Shown here: in pieces, positions 32,888 through 41,334 of the stretch
Numbering within the stretch: the stretch's first letter is position 1
Layout of the letters: the number at the start of each line of letters is the position of its first letter
From: Streptomyces mirabilis
Lineage (GTDB): Bacteria > Actinomycetota > Actinomycetes > Streptomycetales > Streptomycetaceae
Direction of reading: 5' to 3'
Length of the DNA stretch: 64,000 nt
NCBI RefSeq assembly: GCF_039503195.1
Contig: NZ_JBCJKP010000001.1
Coordinates: 2,852,001 to 2,916,000 of the forward strand
The notes under the pieces: model-generated
The model's input: only the letters and a program-made list of their open reading frames with translations
The model's database searches: none
What the model was told of the DNA's origin: nothing
Position numbers and translations under genes: made by a program

Positions 32888-33235
32888 CTACTCGGCAGGC
32901 AGGGCCTCCCGCATCGCCTTCGCGGTGGCGGTCGGGTCGTAGCCCTCGGGGACACCTTCGACCAGGATGATCTCGCCCTCGATGTGGCACGAGCGCAGCG
33001 GTGCGATCTCCTGGTATGCGGGGGAGTCCCACCAGGCCCGCGCTTCGGCGATCCCCGGGAACCCGATCACGACGACGTGCCCGGGCCAACTGCCCTCCTT
33101 CACCTCGTGCTGCGCGGCGTGCACGAGAAAGCGTCCGCCGTACGGCTCGAAGGTGGTGGGGATGCGCTCGATGTACTCGGCGATCTCCGGGTGCGGAGCG
33201 GCCTCTTGCAGGTGAGCGATGACGTAGGCGGGCAT
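32888..33235 (-). CDS. DUF1330-family small protein
   Basis: A 115-residue ferredoxin-like (dimeric alpha+beta barrel) protein. The family pattern MPAYVIAHL, EYIERIPTTFEPYGGRFLVH and the GHVVVIGFPGIAEARAWWDSPAYQ(E) block are all present. DUF1330 proteins are widespread, without established reaction. It converges on helR, with a 53-bp gap. The ATG is followed by a typical family start. No partner gene is visible. Confidence 0.85.
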   Translation of the reverse strand: MPAYVIAHLQEAAPHPEIAEYIERIPTTFEPYGGRFLVHAAQHEVKEGSWPGHVVVIGFPGIAEARAWWDSPAYQEIAPLRSCHIEGEIILVEGVPEGYDPTATAKAMREALPAE

Positions 33236-33407
33236 GGTGGTCCTTCCGGTCGGCCGGGCTCCCTACGCTGGAAGCCTGGCATGCGGGCGCACCCCGGTCG
33301 ATGACCTGAGAGGTAAGCGGATCCCGCCCGCAGCACGGACTGCACGCGCTCTTGCGAACTGGTGCGACGTGGCCGATAGGATCGCTCCATGACGTCACAT
33401 CAGGCGG

Positions 33408-33941
33408 ATGCCGCGTAGGTCCCCGCGCGAGCTGAGGGCCACCGTGCCCGACGGGCGAAGCGAGGGTGCGGCGAGCACGCTGCTCATCAGCGCGTGTCCT
33501 GGGCCGCCGGCGTGTGCTGCCGTGCACACGTACCTCTTCGTCGACGGCCTCGACGTGGTCGCGCGCAGCGACAGCAGAATGGCCGGCCTCGATCCGGGGC
33601 GACTGCTCCGCCCGGGCGGACCGCTCTGTCCGACGGACATGCCGTGCAACGTGGATGTGGCGGCCCAGGAGCAGCCCGAGCCGGGGCCGGACAGGCTGAC
33701 CATCCGGGTCCGGCTCCGGGGCGAGGCGGTCATCTGGTCCGACCTGAAGTACCCGGGCCTCGACGGGAGGGTCATCGAGGAGGTTCGCTTCCGCCTGGAG
33801 CAGTACCTGGGCGAGGTGGAGCGCGCATACGCGGCGTTGACAGATCAGCTGGATCCCGCCCACACCCGCGGACGCTCGCGGCGGGCGTCATGCCGGCTGA
33901 GCCGCTCCGGCACTGCTGAGGTCAGGCCGCCACAGGCATGA
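33408..33941 (+). CDS. Hypothetical protein, start uncertain
   Basis: A 177-residue frame whose middle (AVHTYLFVDGLDVVARSD, GGPLCPTDMPCNVDVAAQEQ, VIEEVRFRLEQYLGEVERAY) looks like a conserved streptomycete protein of unknown function, whereas the first ~35 and last ~30 residues look unconserved. A good promoter (TTGCGA, 19 bp, TAGGAT) points six bases upstream of an ATG at 33389 that opens only nine codons in another frame. Either the true start lies within this frame, possibly GTG 33522, or the 5' end has been frameshifted. Its 3' end overlaps the convergent gene by 20 bp. Confidence 0.5.
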   Translation: MPRRSPRELRATVPDGRSEGAASTLLISACPGPPACAAVHTYLFVDGLDVVARSDSRMAGLDPGRLLRPGGPLCPTDMPCNVDVAAQEQPEPGPDRLTIRVRLRGEAVIWSDLKYPGLDGRVIEEVRFRLEQYLGEVERAYAALTDQLDPAHTRGRSRRASCRLSRSGTAEVRPPQA

Positions 33942-34317
33942 AGCCGCCGCGGGCTGTGCCCGAGGACAGCAGGGCAGACCAGTCGAGTACGTCGGGCAAT
34001 CGGTCCAAAGACAGGACGACGGCTCCACCGGCCTGCTCGGCGTCCTCGCACCAGTCGGCCATGCCGCTGGACGCCCCGGCTTCGTTGGGGCCGCCGACCA
34101 CCGGCGCAGCAAGAGCGGGGACGACGAGCCCGTGGTCCCCAGGTCCGTCCACGACACACAGAGTGAGTCGGGGGACGATGCCCCAACCCTCGCACCGGGG
34201 CACCGCCCCTCCGGGCGCGGCCAAGAGCGGTAGGGCGTCGTGGACAGGCGCGTCGGCCAGCAGGAGCACGGGCGTGGCGCCACGGACGAAGAGAGTGTTC
34301 TCAGGATCGAGCAGCAT
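33922..34317 (-). CDS. Hypothetical protein, 131 residues
   Basis: A compact cytoplasmic protein starting MLLDPENTLFVRG, with a repeated strand-like hydrophobic pattern (TPVLLLADAPVHDALPLLA, LTLCVVDGPGDHGLVVPAL, GAVVLSLDRLPDVLDW). The pattern suggests a small alpha/beta domain. No catalytic motif or known family is recognised. It converges on the preceding hypothetical gene and lies 187 bp from dapD. Coding character is moderate: good codon bias and no better frame on either strand. Confidence 0.6.
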   Translation of the reverse strand: MLLDPENTLFVRGATPVLLLADAPVHDALPLLAAPGGAVPRCEGWGIVPRLTLCVVDGPGDHGLVVPALAAPVVGGPNEAGASSGMADWCEDAEQAGGAVVLSLDRLPDVLDWSALLSSGTARGGFMPVAA

Positions 34318-34504
34318 CGGAACACTCTCGCAGCAGGGGGAGTAGGCGTGGCAGACGGGTGCCTGGAGGGGCAGCGAGCGCCCTCCCGGCCGTCCTGGGG
34401 CCGTGGAAGGGCGCTCGATGGTGACCGGCGTCGACAGCCGCCGACAGCTCGGCAGCGGGTCAGGGCGTCGGTCGAGGGGGGGCGCAGGTCACGGCCGCCG
34501 ATGA

Positions 34505-35494
34505 TCAGTTGTGGCTGTGCAGAATCTCGTTCAGGCCGCCCCACACCGCGTTGTTCGGCCGGGCCTCGACGGTTCCCGTCACCGAGTTGCGGCGGAAGAG
34601 GATGTTCGACGCACCGGACAGTTCGCGGGCCTTGACGATCTGCCCGTCGGGCATGGTCACGCGGGTGCCCGCGGTGACGTACAGCCCCGCCTCGACCACG
34701 CACTCGTCGCCGAGGGCGATACCTACGCCCGCCTCGGCGCCGATCAGGCAGCGCTCACCGATGGTGATGCGGACGTTGCCGCCGCCGGAGAGGGTGCCCA
34801 TGGTGGAGGCGCCGCCGCCGATGTCGGAGCCGTCGCCGATCACGACACCGGCCGAGATGCGGCCCTCGACCATCGACGTGCCGAGCGTGCCCGCGTTGAA
34901 GTTCACGAAGCCCTCGTGCATGACGGTGGTGCCCTCGGCGAGGTGCGCGCCGAGCCGGACACGGTCGGCGTCGGCGATCCGGACGCCCTTGGGGGCGACG
35001 TAGTCCGTCATGCGCGGGAACTTGTCGATGGACGTCACCTGGAGGTGCAGGCCCTCGGCGCGGGCGTTGAGGCGCGCCTTCTCGACGTCGTCCACGGCGA
35101 CCGGGCCGAGCGAGGTCCAGGCGACGTTGGCGAGGTGCCCGAAGATGCCGTCCAGGCTCTGGCCGTGCGGCTTCACGAGGCGGTGCGAGAGCAGGTGCAG
35201 GCGCAGATAGGTGTCGTGCGCGTCGATCGGCTTCTCGTCCAGTGAGGCGATGACCGTGCGGACCGCGACCACTTCGACGCCCCGGCGGGCGTCGGGCCCG
35301 ATGGCTTTGGCGGCGCCTTCGCCGAGCAGCTCGACGGCACGCTCGGCGGACAGCCGCTCGGTGCCGGCCGGGCCGGGTTCGGCGGACAGCTCGGGCGCGG
35401 GGAACCAGGTGTCGAGGACGGTGCCGTCGGCCGTGAGGGTGGCGAGGCCGGCGGCGACGGCGCCGGTGGTGCGAGTAGCAGTCGTGTCGGTCAT
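34505..35494 (-). CDS. dapD: Tetrahydrodipicolinate N-succinyltransferase
   Basis: A 329-residue actinobacterial-type DapD that transfers succinyl from succinyl-CoA to tetrahydrodipicolinate in lysine/meso-diaminopimelate synthesis. An N-terminal domain (to about residue 160) precedes a left-handed parallel beta-helix of hexapeptide repeats: [42 protein letters not shown] and [17 protein letters not shown]. It makes trimers. The ATG at 35494 follows AGGTTTC; the family start ([16 protein letters not shown]) fits. It belongs to the peptidoglycan precursor pathway also served by the DapA paralogue further left. It is monocistronic as far as can be seen. Confidence 0.95.
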   Translation of the reverse strand: MTDTTATRTTGAVAAGLATLTADGTVLDTWFPAPELSAEPGPAGTERLSAERAVELLGEGAAKAIGPDARRGVEVVAVRTVIASLDEKPIDAHDTYLRLHLLSHRLVKPHGQSLDGIFGHLANVAWTSLGPVAVDDVEKARLNARAEGLHLQVTSIDKFPRMTDYVAPKGVRIADADRVRLGAHLAEGTTVMHEGFVNFNAGTLGTSMVEGRISAGVVIGDGSDIGGGASTMGTLSGGGNVRITIGERCLIGAEAGVGIALGDECVVEAGLYVTAGTRVTMPDGQIVKARELSGASNILFRRNSVTGTVEARPNNAVWGGLNEILHSHN

Positions 35495-35641
35495 GGGTGA
35501 AACCTAACGCGGCCCGGGGCGCACGAGCGAACCGGTACGCCCGCCATCTCACGTGCCGGGCGCCCCGTACGCCCCTGTGCGGGACGCACGGCGGGACCCC
35601 GCCCTCACACCCCGCGCGTCCCCCGCGCCGAGCCCTCCCCC

Positions 35642-36181
35642 TCAGCCGATCACCCGCCCCAACACCTCCCGCGCATACCCCTCGTCGTACGAGGCCCCTG
35701 TCAGCAGCACCTGCAGACAGATCCCGTCCACGAGCGCCACCAGCGCTCTCGCGGTGACGGGGTCGGTGCGGCGGGCGAGGGGTTCGGCGAGGTCCTGGAC
35801 CCATTCGGCGGCAACGGGGCGCAGGGCGGGGCGGCGCAGCGCCGCGAGGTAGAGCTCGTACTCCAGCTCCACCCCCGTACGGTCGCCCGCGAGCCACTCC
35901 CCCATCAGCCCGGCGAGTTCGCCGGCGAGGTCGGCCCGGGGGTCCTTCAGCGCACCGTGCGCGGCGATCACCTTGGCGAAGCCCTCGTTCGCCTGGCGCA
36001 GCGCGGCGACCATGAGCTCGTCGAGGGTCTTGAAGTGGTACGTGGTGGAGCCGAGCGGCACATCGGCCTCGGCGGCGACGGTGCGATGGCTCAGCCCGGC
36101 GAGTCCCTTGGCGCCCACGACCCGGATCGCCGCGTCGATGATCCGCTGCCGCCGCTCGGGGTCGTAGCGGCGCGCCGCCAT
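35642..36181 (-). CDS. TetR-family regulator coupled to SMR efflux gene
   Basis: A 179-residue TetR protein: helix-turn-helix at residues 10-57 (RIIDAAIRVVGAKG, SHRTVAAEADVPLGSTTYHF). Its ATG overlaps the SMR stop by one base (TGATG), so it is translated with the efflux gene. A 40-bp palindrome directly upstream of the SMR start (36501-36540) is its likely operator, giving autoregulated repression of both genes. The inducer is unknown but is likely a cationic compound carried by the SMR pump. Confidence 0.88.
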   Translation of the reverse strand: MAARRYDPERRQRIIDAAIRVVGAKGLAGLSHRTVAAEADVPLGSTTYHFKTLDELMVAALRQANEGFAKVIAAHGALKDPRADLAGELAGLMGEWLAGDRTGVELEYELYLAALRRPALRPVAAEWVQDLAEPLARRTDPVTARALVALVDGICLQVLLTGASYDEGYAREVLGRVIG

Positions 36182-36501
36182 CAGTGGGCCCCGCCGAGGT
36201 TCAGCACCACGACCCCGCCGATGATCAGCAGTATCCCGGCGACCTTGGTGAAGCTGAGCGCCTCGCCGAGGAACACCATGCCGATCGCGGCGATGACGGC
36301 GGTGCCGGCGCCGGCCCAGATCGCGTAGGCCGTGCCGACCTGGACGGTCTTGAGGCACTGCGCGAGCAGCACGAAGGCGATGACGTATCCGAGGACGGTC
36401 ACCAACGAGGGCCAGAGCCTGCTGAAGCCCTCGCTGTACTTCATGGCGGTCGTGGCGGCCACCTCGGAGGCGATGGCTCCGGCGAGCAGTGCGTATCCCA
36501 T
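36181..36501 (-). CDS. Small multidrug resistance (SMR) efflux protein
   Basis: A 106-residue four-helix membrane protein. The essential membrane glutamate is in helix 1 (ALLAGAIASEVAATTAMK, Glu about residue 13), and the helix 3 pattern VQVGTAYAIWAGAGTAVIA is the SMR signature. SMR dimers exchange protons for quaternary ammonium compounds or guanidinium. The start at 36501 is in the edge of the 40-bp palindrome, so the mRNA is likely leaderless or nearly so. First gene of a two-gene operon with its TetR repressor. Confidence 0.9.
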   Translation of the reverse strand: MGYALLAGAIASEVAATTAMKYSEGFSRLWPSLVTVLGYVIAFVLLAQCLKTVQVGTAYAIWAGAGTAVIAAIGMVFLGEALSFTKVAGILLIIGGVVVLNLGGAH

Positions 36502-36540
36502 GTGTACGAGTGTACGCATCGATGCGTACGCACGTACACA
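36501..36540. promoter_or_regulatory. 40-bp palindromic operator of the SMR/TetR operon
   Basis: Left arm TGTGTACGAGTGTACGCATC (36501-36520) and right arm GATGCGTACGCACGTACACA (36521-36540) mirror each other at 18 of 20 positions. Within each arm GTACG is repeated, suggesting two overlapping dimer sites. It touches the SMR start codon, so a bound repressor would block transcription initiation. Confidence 0.82.
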
Positions 36541-36607
36541 AGGAGCGCGAGCTGCCTTCGGCGATCTGGCGGACCGGCGGCACCTGAACCATCGGGCTGA
36601 CGTCCGA

Positions 36608-36810
36608 TCAGATACGGGTGAGCGAGGCCGTATTGGGGCGGCGGACGCTCGACCGCCTGGCGTGGGTGCGCGAACCGGACGAGCCCTTGAGGCCATGGGG
36701 GAGCGTTACGGGCGGCAGGGCGATCCGTGGACGCGCGTGCAGCATCAGCTGGACAAGCGTGGTCCCCGAGCGGGGGCAGCCGAGGACGAACACCGGGCGG
36801 GTTGCACAGA
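36608..36810 (-). pseudogene. Sulfotransferase N-terminal fragment
   Basis: On the minus strand a piece reads VFVLGCPRSGTTLVQLML then HARPRIALPP, the PAPS-binding 5' loop of bacterial sulfotransferases. After about 25 residues the similarity stops and the frame ends at 36608. The remaining ~250 residues of the enzyme are absent. It is a remnant left in the 600-bp gap between the SMR operator and the AbfB gene; nothing else gene-like is visible there. Confidence 0.6.
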
Positions 36811-36917
36811 AGCGGACACGACCTCACGCCGTCGCGCCTCGATGAGTCCGGACTTGGATCACACTGAGCATGCAATGTGCAGCCACCACGCCCATGAAAT
36901 CCCATGAACCCCCATGA

Positions 36918-36939
36918 ATCCCCGTGGGACCACGGGGAT
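36918..36939. repeat. Short perfect palindrome upstream of AbfB-domain gene
   Basis: ATCCCCGTGG and CCACGGGGAT separated by GA, preceded by three CCATGAA repeats (36890-36917). It lies ~165 bp upstream of the AbfB gene and could be an operator or a hairpin in its leader. Confidence 0.45.
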
Positions 36940-37102
36940 CAGTGGGGAAACGGCTGCTCAGAAGTCACCAAGTCCACTACTGTTTCACCAGTCGCGCACC
37001 GGGTTTCCACGGCTACCGCCGTTCCGTGTGCCTGCGCCCCCTCTTGTGCTGAGACCAGTAGACGAATCCGCGTGCGCCTTGGGCGACGCTGGAGGAACGC
37101 GC

Positions 37103-38077
37103 ATGCCAGAAACAACGCCAGAGCCCGAACCCGAGCCCGGGCCCGACCAGCCCGTGCCCACTTCGGAGGAACCCGCCTGGCGCCCCACCCCCCAAGGCAC
37201 TCCCTATCCTGGGGAACTGCCTCCCTTCGTCGAGCCGCCGGTGCCCTGGGAGTCCGGGGAGTTCCCGGACGAGGGACGGCTGCCCGGAACCCGACGGCTG
37301 TGGATGGCCGGCGGACTCGCGGTGGCGGTACTCATCGCCACCGCGACCGCGATCGCCGTACTGGACAGCAACACTGACGCCGCGTCGAAGAACCGGGCGA
37401 ACCACACCGCCTCCGACACCGGCGTCCCGCTCATACCCGGCTTCTCCGCCTCGGCCGAGGGCAGCACCACGGCCCCGGCAGGCAAGAACGCCCTGTCCTC
37501 CCCGCGGCACTCCGGCTCCACCTCCACCGCGTCGGACTCGGCCTCGCCGGGGCTCTCGGAACAGGGGTCCGACGACAAGCCGGTCGCCGGCACCACCGAG
37601 CCGTCGAAGACCGCCTCGTCCAGCAAGCCTCCCGAGTCCAAGCCCGTCTCCTCGCGGAAGTCGCTCCAGTCGGTCAACTACCCGAACCGCTACTGGCATC
37701 TGAGCGACGGCTTCGTACGGCTCGATCCGGTGGATTCGGGCAGTTCGGGCTCGACCAAGCGGGACGCCAGCTTCAAGGTGGTGGCGGGACTCGGCAACTC
37801 CAACTGCTACTCCTTCGCCACCGCCGACGGCGCCTATCTGCGCCACCGCAACTTCTCTCTGCGCGCCGACCGCAACGACGGCTCCGACCTCTTCCGCAAG
37901 GACGCCACCTTCTGCCCCCGGACGTCCCCGTACACCGGCGCCGTCATGCTGGAGTCGATCAACTACCCGGGCCGCTATCTGCGCCACCGCAACTTCCAGC
38001 TCCGCCTGGACGGGGACGACAACAGTCAGCTCTTCCGCGCGGACTCGGCGTTCCGTGTGGTGAACGGCTGGTCCTGA
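37103..38077 (+). CDS. Membrane-anchored AbfB (CBM42-like) domain protein
   Basis: A 324-residue protein: Pro/Glu-rich cytoplasmic N-terminus (1-62), one transmembrane helix (WMAGGLAVAVLIATATAIAV, about 71-90), a long Ser/Thr/Pro extracellular linker to about 190, then an AbfB beta-trefoil domain (about 190-322). The trefoil repeats are recognisable as VNYPNRYWHLSDGFVRLD, DGAYLRHRNFSLRADRND and INYPGRYLRHRNFQLRLDGD. AbfB domains bind arabinofuranose side chains. No catalytic domain is present, so it is more likely a cell-surface carbohydrate-binding protein than an enzyme. The ATG at 37103 has GGAGG seven bases before it. A terminator follows at 38094. Confidence 0.88.
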   Translation: MPETTPEPEPEPGPDQPVPTSEEPAWRPTPQGTPYPGELPPFVEPPVPWESGEFPDEGRLPGTRRLWMAGGLAVAVLIATATAIAVLDSNTDAASKNRANHTASDTGVPLIPGFSASAEGSTTAPAGKNALSSPRHSGSTSTASDSASPGLSEQGSDDKPVAGTTEPSKTASSSKPPESKPVSSRKSLQSVNYPNRYWHLSDGFVRLDPVDSGSSGSTKRDASFKVVAGLGNSNCYSFATADGAYLRHRNFSLRADRNDGSDLFRKDATFCPRTSPYTGAVMLESINYPGRYLRHRNFQLRLDGDDNSQLFRADSAFRVVNGWS

Positions 38078-38093
38078 GCGCAGGAACACCTGT

Positions 38094-38118
38094 GGCCCCC
38101 GGCGAACTGCCGGGGGCC
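38094..38118. terminator. Bidirectional terminator between AbfB gene and suf operon
   Basis: Perfect 10-bp stem GGCCCCCGGC/GCCGGGGGCC with a GAACT loop, between the convergent AbfB gene and the last gene of the suf operon. Confidence 0.82.
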
Positions 38119-38146
38119 GCAGACGTGTGCGAAGGGGTGCGCGGAC

Positions 38147-38485
38147 TCAGACGTTGAACCCGAGCGCCCGAAGCTGCTCACGCCCGTCGTCCGTGATCTT
38201 GTCCGGGCCCCACGGCGGCATCCAGACCCAGTTGATGCGCAGTTCGTTGACGATGCCGTCCGTGGCGGACTTGGCCTGGTCCTCGATGACATCGGTGAGC
38301 GGGCAGGCCGCGGACGTCAGGGTCATGTCGATCGTCGCGATGTTCGCGTCGTCGATGTGGATGCCGTAGATCAGGCCGAGATTGACGACGTCGATGCCCA
38401 GCTCGGGGTCGACGACGTCGTACAGCGCCTCACGGACTTCTTCCTCGGAGGCCGGCTTCATCGTCAGGGTCTCGTTCTCGCTCAT
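38147..38485 (-). CDS. sufT: DUF59/MIP18-family Fe-S assembly factor (SufT-like)
   Basis: A 112-residue protein of the PaaD/MIP18 family that helps mature or deliver Fe-S clusters. The pattern EEVREALYDVVDPELGIDVV, NLGLIYGI and MTLTSAACPLTD (with the conserved cysteine) is complete. Its ATG overlaps the sufU stop (ATGA), and it is last in the leftward suf operon. The symbol is assigned by operon position and family; some annotations leave it as metal-sulfur cluster biosynthetic protein. Confidence 0.85.
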   Translation of the reverse strand: MSENETLTMKPASEEEVREALYDVVDPELGIDVVNLGLIYGIHIDDANIATIDMTLTSAACPLTDVIEDQAKSATDGIVNELRINWVWMPPWGPDKITDDGREQLRALGFNV

Positions 38486-38946
38486 GCCGTCTTCCTCTCG
38501 GCGCTCTCGCCCAGAGCCTGGGCCGTCGCGTCCTTCCACGCCATCCAACTCAGGAGGGCGCACTTGACCCGGGCCGGGTACTTGGAGACACCGGCGAACG
38601 CGACCGCGTCCTCCAGCACCTCCTCCATCGCGTCGTCGGGCGCGATCCTGCCCTTGGACTGCATCAGCTCCAGGAAGGTCTCCTGGATCTTCTGCGCCTC
38701 GGACACGTCCTTGCCGACGAGGAGCTCGTTCAGCACGGACGCCGAGGCCTGGCTGATGGAGCAGCCCTGTCCCTCGTACGAGATGTCCGCGATCTGCTCG
38801 CCGTCGTACTTCACGCGCAGCGTGATCTCGTCGCCGCACGTCGGGTTGACGTGGTGCACCTCGGCATCGCCATCCCGCAAGCCTCGCCCATGGGGGTGCT
38901 TGTAGTGGTCCAGGATGACTTCCTGGTACATCGAATCAAGCTTCAC
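38482..38946 (-). CDS. sufU: Fe-S assembly sulfur-transfer protein SufU
   Basis: A 154-residue IscU-like protein. The zinc/sulfur-acceptor residues are visible: NPTCGDEI, EGQGCSISQAS and PARVKCALLSW. SufU takes persulfide sulfur from SufS and passes it to the SufBCD scaffold. The 18-residue insertion between the second and third ligands (around MQSKGRIAPDD) distinguishes SufU from IscU. Starts 16 bp after the sufS stop and overlaps the DUF59 gene start. Confidence 0.93.
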   Translation of the reverse strand: MKLDSMYQEVILDHYKHPHGRGLRDGDAEVHHVNPTCGDEITLRVKYDGEQIADISYEGQGCSISQASASVLNELLVGKDVSEAQKIQETFLELMQSKGRIAPDDAMEEVLEDAVAFAGVSKYPARVKCALLSWMAWKDATAQALGESAERKTA

Positions 38947-38961
38947 GTCTCAGCCAGCCCC

Positions 38962-40218
38962 TCAGCCGAAGAAGTTCCGGACGTGCTCCAGGCCGTCCAC
39001 CAGCGCGTCGATCTCGGCCGGCGTGGAGTACAGATAGAACGACGCTCGCGTGGTCGCAGGAATTCCGTACCGCAGGCAGACCGGGCGTGCGCAGTGGTGT
39101 CCGACCCGGACCGCGATGCCCTGCTCGTCCAGGACCTGGCCCACGTCGTGCGGGTGGATGTCACCCAGGGTGAACGAGATCGCGGCACCGCGGTCCTCGG
39201 CCGTGGTCGGGCCGATGATCCGCAGGTCGGGGACCTCGCCGAGCCGCTTCACCGCGTATTCGGTGAGCGCGTGCTCATGGGCGAGGATCTTGTCCATGCC
39301 GATCGCGTTCAGGTAGTCGATCGCCGCGCCGAGGCCGACCGCCTGCGCGATCGGCGGGGTGCCCGCCTCGAACTTGTGCGGCGCCGGGGCGTACGTCGAC
39401 GAGTGCATCGACACCGTCTCGATCATCTCGCCGCCGCCGAGGAACGGAGGCAGGTCCTCCAGGAGCTCCTGGCGGCCCCACAGCACGCCGATGCCCGTCG
39501 GGCCGCACATCTTGTGGCCGGTGAAGGCCACGAAGTCGGCCTGGAGGGCCTGGACGTCCAGCGGCATGTGCGGCGCGGCCTGCGAGGCGTCGATGCAGAC
39601 CAGCGCACCGACCTCCTGGGCGCGACGGACTATGGCCTCGACCGGGTTCACGGTGCCCAGGATGTTCGACACCAGCACGAAGGAGACGATCTTCGTCTTC
39701 TCGGTGATGATCTCGTTGATGTTCGACAGGTCGAGACGGCCGTCGTCGGTGAGACCGAACCACTTCAGCTTCGCGCCCGTGCGCTGCGCCAGCAGCTGCC
39801 ACGGCACGATGTTGGAGTGGTGCTCCATCTCGGTGATGACGATCTCGGTCTCGTGGTCGACCCGGTAGGGCTCGTCGGCCCAGCCGAGCATGTTGGCCAC
39901 GAGGTTGAGCGACTCGGAGGCGTTCTTGGTGAAGATCACCTCGTCGCGGCTCGGCGCGTTGATGAACGCGGCGACCTTGTCGCGCGCGCCCTCGTACAGC
40001 GCCGTGGCCTCCTCGGCGAGCACATGCACACCGCGGTGGACGTTGGCGTTGTAGCGCTCGTAGTACTCACTCAGGGCGTCCAGCACCTGGCGCGGCTTCT
40101 GCGAGGTCGCCGCGTTGTCCAGGTACACGAGCTTCCTGCCGTCGTGGACCTGACGGTCCAGGATGGGGAAGTCCTTGCGGATCGCCTCGGTGTCGAGGAG
40201 GCCCGGCAGCTGTGTCAC
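38962..40218 (-). CDS. sufS: Cysteine desulfurase SufS
   Basis: A 418-residue class V aminotransferase-fold PLP enzyme that mobilises sulfur from cysteine. PLP lysine is in VAFTGHKMCGPTGIGVL (His-Lys pair, about residue 236), the substrate-binding segment is EMEHHSNIVPWQ, and the active cysteine is in VRVGHHCARPVC (about residue 373), in the short-loop type II configuration expected of SufS. The GTG start at 40218 overlaps the sufC stop. It feeds SufU, encoded next. Confidence 0.94.
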   Translation of the reverse strand: MTQLPGLLDTEAIRKDFPILDRQVHDGRKLVYLDNAATSQKPRQVLDALSEYYERYNANVHRGVHVLAEEATALYEGARDKVAAFINAPSRDEVIFTKNASESLNLVANMLGWADEPYRVDHETEIVITEMEHHSNIVPWQLLAQRTGAKLKWFGLTDDGRLDLSNINEIITEKTKIVSFVLVSNILGTVNPVEAIVRRAQEVGALVCIDASQAAPHMPLDVQALQADFVAFTGHKMCGPTGIGVLWGRQELLEDLPPFLGGGEMIETVSMHSSTYAPAPHKFEAGTPPIAQAVGLGAAIDYLNAIGMDKILAHEHALTEYAVKRLGEVPDLRIIGPTTAEDRGAAISFTLGDIHPHDVGQVLDEQGIAVRVGHHCARPVCLRYGIPATTRASFYLYSTPAEIDALVDGLEHVRNFFG

Positions 40219-40997
40219 GCGGATGCGCCACCCTTCGTGTCGACTTCATGCTTCGCATAAGCCTCGTAGCCCTCGTTCTCCAGCTTGTCGGCGAGCTCGG
40301 CGCCGCCGGACTCGACGATGCGGCCGCCGGAGAAGACGTGGACGAAGTCGGGCTTGATGTAGCGCAGGATGCGCGTGTAGTGCGTGATCAGCAGGGTGCC
40401 GACCTCGCCGGTCTCGCGGACGCGGTTGACGCCCTCGGAGACGACACGCAGGGCGTCGACGTCCAGGCCGGAGTCGGTCTCGTCGAGGATCGCGATCTTC
40501 GGCTTGAGCAGCTCCAGCTGGAGGATCTCGTGGCGCTTCTTCTCACCGCCGGAGAAGCCCTCGTTCACGTTGCGCTCGGCGAAGGAGGGGTCCATGGAGA
40601 GACGCTCCATGGTCTCCTTGACCTCCTTCACCCAGGTGCGCAGCTTGGGGGCCTCGCCGCGGACGGCCGTGGCGGAGGTGCGCAGGAAGTTGGAGACCGA
40701 GACACCGGGGATCTCGACCGGGTACTGCATCGCGAGGAACAGGCCCGCGCGGGCGCGCTCGTCGACGGACATCTCCAGGACGTTCTCGCCGTCGAGGGTG
40801 ACGGTGCCGCTGGTGATCGTGTACTTCGGGTGGCCCGCGAGCGAGTAGGCGAGGGTCGACTTGCCGGAGCCGTTGGGGCCCATGATGGCGTGCGTCTCGC
40901 CCTGCTTCACGGTCAGGTCGACGCCCTTGAGGATCTCCTTCGTGGCGTTGTCGGCCTCGACGGTGACGTGCAGGTCGTGGATTTCAAGCGTTGCCAT
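40215..40997 (-). CDS. sufC: Fe-S assembly ATPase SufC
   Basis: A 260-residue ABC-type ATPase: Walker A GPNGSGKST (about residue 39), signature FSGGEKKRHEILQ, Walker B KIAILDETDSGLD and H-loop region LLITHYTRIL. It powers the SufBCD scaffold complex in the cytoplasm rather than a membrane pump. It lies 7 bp after the Rieske gene and overlaps sufS. Confidence 0.94.
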   Translation of the reverse strand: MATLEIHDLHVTVEADNATKEILKGVDLTVKQGETHAIMGPNGSGKSTLAYSLAGHPKYTITSGTVTLDGENVLEMSVDERARAGLFLAMQYPVEIPGVSVSNFLRTSATAVRGEAPKLRTWVKEVKETMERLSMDPSFAERNVNEGFSGGEKKRHEILQLELLKPKIAILDETDSGLDVDALRVVSEGVNRVRETGEVGTLLITHYTRILRYIKPDFVHVFSGGRIVESGGAELADKLENEGYEAYAKHEVDTKGGASA

Positions 40998-41004
40998 GGG
41001 TTCC

Positions 41005-41334
41005 TCAGGACTCCTGGGTGAGGGAGACGAGTACGTCGTCCCCTTCGATCTTTACGGGGTATACGGGGACGGGGCGCGTCGCGGGAAGGCCGGACGGCTT
41101 GCCGGTGCGCAGGTCGAACGCGGAGCCGTGCAGCCAGCACTCGATCTGGCAGTCCTCCACCTCGCCCTCGGAGAGCGAGACGTTGGCGTGCGAGCAGATG
41201 TCGTTGATCGCGAACACCTCCCCCTCGGTCTTCACGACCGAGACCGGCGTGCCGTCGAGTTCCACCCGCTTCGGGGTGCCCTCCTCCAGCTCGCTCAGCC
41301 CACAGGCGCGTACGAACGTCGACGAGGCAGTCAT
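41005..41334 (-). CDS. Rieske-type ferredoxin in the suf operon
   Basis: A 109-residue Rieske [2Fe-2S] protein with both ligand boxes: CSHANVSLSEGEV (Cys-X-His) and CWLHGSAFDLRTGKP (Cys-X2-His). Streptomyces suf operons commonly include this gene between sufD and sufC. It probably supplies electrons for cluster assembly, or is a substrate, but its role is not established. Its start abuts the sufD stop. Confidence 0.9.
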   Translation of the reverse strand: MTASSTFVRACGLSELEEGTPKRVELDGTPVSVVKTEGEVFAINDICSHANVSLSEGEVEDCQIECWLHGSAFDLRTGKPSGLPATRPVPVYPVKIEGDDVLVSLTQES

